Positions 5,450 to 6,294 of a stretch of DNA of 6,294 bases are shown here, piece by piece. The notes beneath the pieces were generated by a model, which was not told where the DNA came from, searched no databases, and saw only the letters and a program-made list of their open reading frames with translations. The position numbers and the translations under genes were made by a program. Each line of letters starts with the position of its first letter. The stretch's first letter is position 1. Source of the stretch: an uncultured Oscillospiraceae bacterium (GTDB lineage Bacteria; Bacillota; Clostridia; Oscillospirales; Oscillospiraceae); assembly GCA_905236265.1 (NCBI GenBank), contig CAJOOV010000241.1:1-6294 (forward strand), written 5' to 3'.

Positions 5450-6160
5450 ATGGGCGTTTCGTGGCTTGATCTGGAGCATTACCCCCGGCGGGAGCATTTC
5501 AACCTGTTTCGCACCATGGCATATCCCTATGCAGGGGTGAGCGTGGAGGTGGAGGCAGGGGATTTGGTGCGCCTTTGCAGGCAGCGGGGAGAATCCTTCT
5601 ACCTCTGCTTCCTCCATGCTGTGGCGCTGGCAGCGGACTCCGTGCCGGAGCTGCGGCGGCGGATTCGGGGCAGCGGCATTGTGGAGTACGACGCCTGCCC
5701 CACCTCCCACATTGAACTGCTGGAGGACGAGACTTACTGCTATTGCACCCTGCACCACCACATGCCTTTGGAGCAATACCTGACCTACGCCAAAGAGCAG
5801 CGGCGGCTCTGCCGGGCGAAGGGGAGCATTGAGGAGGACGGCGACCCGGAGGGGATGTATTTTATCTCCACTCTGCCGTGGCTGTCCTACACCGCCCTGC
5901 TCCAGCCGGTCTCCTGCGGCAATGACTCCAACCCCCGCATCACATGGGGACGGTATCAGGAGAAGGCCGACGGGGCAATTACCCTTCCCGTCTCCCTGCT
6001 CGTCCACCACGCTCTGGCGGACGGGGTGCATATCGCCCGGTTCTATGCTGCGCTGGACAGGGAGCTTGAAGCGCTCTGCTCTGGGCTCAGTGCGCCCACA
6101 TCCGGCGAAAATGCCGCCGGTTCTTCCCCAGAGGGGGTGCATCTGGCAGACGGGAAGTGA
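5450..6160 (+). CDS. CatA-like O-acetyltransferase (chloramphenicol acetyltransferase family)
   Basis: A 236-residue cytosolic enzyme of the CAT family, which transfers acetyl from acetyl-CoA to a hydroxyl group; in true CAT enzymes this inactivates chloramphenicol. Visible family features in order: HYPRREHFNLF (10-20), FISTLPWLSY (138-147), in which Ser140 corresponds to the conserved Ser148 of CAT type III, PRITWGRY (162-169), and the active-site segment LVHHALADGVHIARFY (184-199), with catalytic His187 and structural Asp191. The core keeps the required residues, so an active acetyltransferase is likely. The usual length is about 213-220; the extra length is a low-complexity tail after residue 208 (rich in G, S, A, P and E). 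The gene has its own promoter, diverges from the liv operon and ends just before a hairpin terminator. Whether it confers chloramphenicol resistance or acts on another alcohol cannot be told: many clostridial chromosomes carry such homologues without proven resistance. Confidence 0.88.
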   Translation: MGVSWLDLEHYPRREHFNLFRTMAYPYAGVSVEVEAGDLVRLCRQRGESFYLCFLHAVALAADSVPELRRRIRGSGIVEYDACPTSHIELLEDETYCYCTLHHHMPLEQYLTYAKEQRRLCRAKGSIEEDGDPEGMYFISTLPWLSYTALLQPVSCGNDSNPRITWGRYQEKADGAITLPVSLLVHHALADGVHIARFYAALDRELEALCSGLSAPTSGENAAGSSPEGVHLADGK

Positions 6161-6208
6161 AAAAACAGCCCGGAAACGCTTATAGAAAGACGTTTCCGAG
6201 CTATTTTC
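6160..6208. terminator. Shared bidirectional terminator between the CAT-like gene and tRNA-Lys
   Basis: Arms 6167-6178 (AGCCCGGAAACG) and 6191-6202 form a 12-bp stem with one mismatch and a 12-base loop. On the minus strand the stem is followed, after one base, by six T (complement of 6160-6165), a good signal for the tRNA transcript. On the plus strand it is followed by ATTTTC (6203-6208), a weaker signal for the CAT-like gene. The six-base run includes the last base of the CAT-like stop codon, so the region is very compact. Confidence 0.75.
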
Positions 6209-6209
6209 A

Positions 6210-6282
6210 TGACCCGTCGGGGATTCGAACCCCGGACACCCTGCTTAAAAGGCAGGTGCTCTGCCGACTGAGCTAACGGGTC
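6210..6282 (-). tRNA. tRNA-Lys (anticodon UUU)
   Basis: A 73-base cloverleaf folds completely: 7-bp acceptor stem GACCCGT/ACGGGTC, 4-bp D stem GCTC/GAGC, 5-bp anticodon stem CCTGC/GCAGG around loop CTTTTAA with anticodon TTT (6247-6249), a 5-base variable loop, and T stem CGGGG/CCCCG with loop TTCGAAT. The discriminator base is A. The 3' CCA is not encoded (the DNA continues TGAAAA), so it must be added by tRNA nucleotidyltransferase. The promoter is beyond the right edge of the window. UUU decodes both lysine codons. Confidence 0.97.
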
Positions 6283-6294
6283 ATATACTGGGAT

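Noticed and set aside
5357..6142. Minus-strand open frame of 261 codons opposite the CAT-like gene
   Set aside because: It is codon-aligned antisense to a protein with clear CAT-family motifs, has no recognisable domain and no good ribosome binding site.
1..6294. CRISPR array, intact insertion sequence, phage or toxin-antitoxin module
   Set aside because: No spaced repeats, paired element ends with an intact transposase, or small gene pairs were seen; apart from the relic, the window is an ordinary transporter operon, an acetyltransferase gene and a tRNA.

Overview
The window looks like chromosomal DNA from a G+C-rich, low-complexity-free member of the Bacillota, most likely a gut clostridium of the Oscillospiraceae type (inference). 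The grounds are strong AGGAGG-type ribosome binding sites, a Gram-positive-style lipoprotein signal peptide on the binding protein (lipobox LAAC followed by GG), an S/E/A-rich linker, G+C-rich genes with AT-rich promoters, and very biased codon use. Species cannot be fixed from the sequence alone.

Layout, left to right. Bases 1-68 hold the last codons of a plus-strand gene that reads like a zinc-binding/medium-chain dehydrogenase. The gap 69-324 has no intact gene. It holds a 17-residue relic of an IS630-family transposase on the minus strand (129-179), a plus-facing terminator (187-226) and the minus-facing terminator of the next operon (271-313). Bases 325-5196 are a complete minus-strand branched-chain amino acid type ABC transporter operon, transcribed from right to left in the order livK, livH, livM, livG, livF. 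Bases 5197-5449 are a divergent promoter region. Bases 5450-6160 are a plus-strand gene of the chloramphenicol acetyltransferase (CAT) family with its active-site His and Asp present. A hairpin at 6167-6202 ends this gene and also the convergent tRNA-Lys(UUU) gene (6210-6282, minus strand).

How the genes work together. LivK is the surface-anchored binding protein that captures the substrate. LivH and LivM are the two membrane permeases, and LivG and LivF are the two ATPases. The genes are spaced as one translationally coupled unit: livH-livM are 9 bases apart, livM-livG overlap by 8 and livG-livF overlap by 4. The one larger gap, between livK and livH, holds a perfect 13-bp stem-loop without a U-tract on the sense strand, which suggests that livK mRNA is kept more abundant than the rest. 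A good sigma-A-type promoter stands ahead of livK and another ahead of the CAT-like gene.

The window is mainly ordinary. I do not see a new defence, mobile or biosynthetic system in it. The points most worth a second look are the paired 10-bp dyads around the CAT-like promoter, the livK-livH stem-loop and the IS630 relic.
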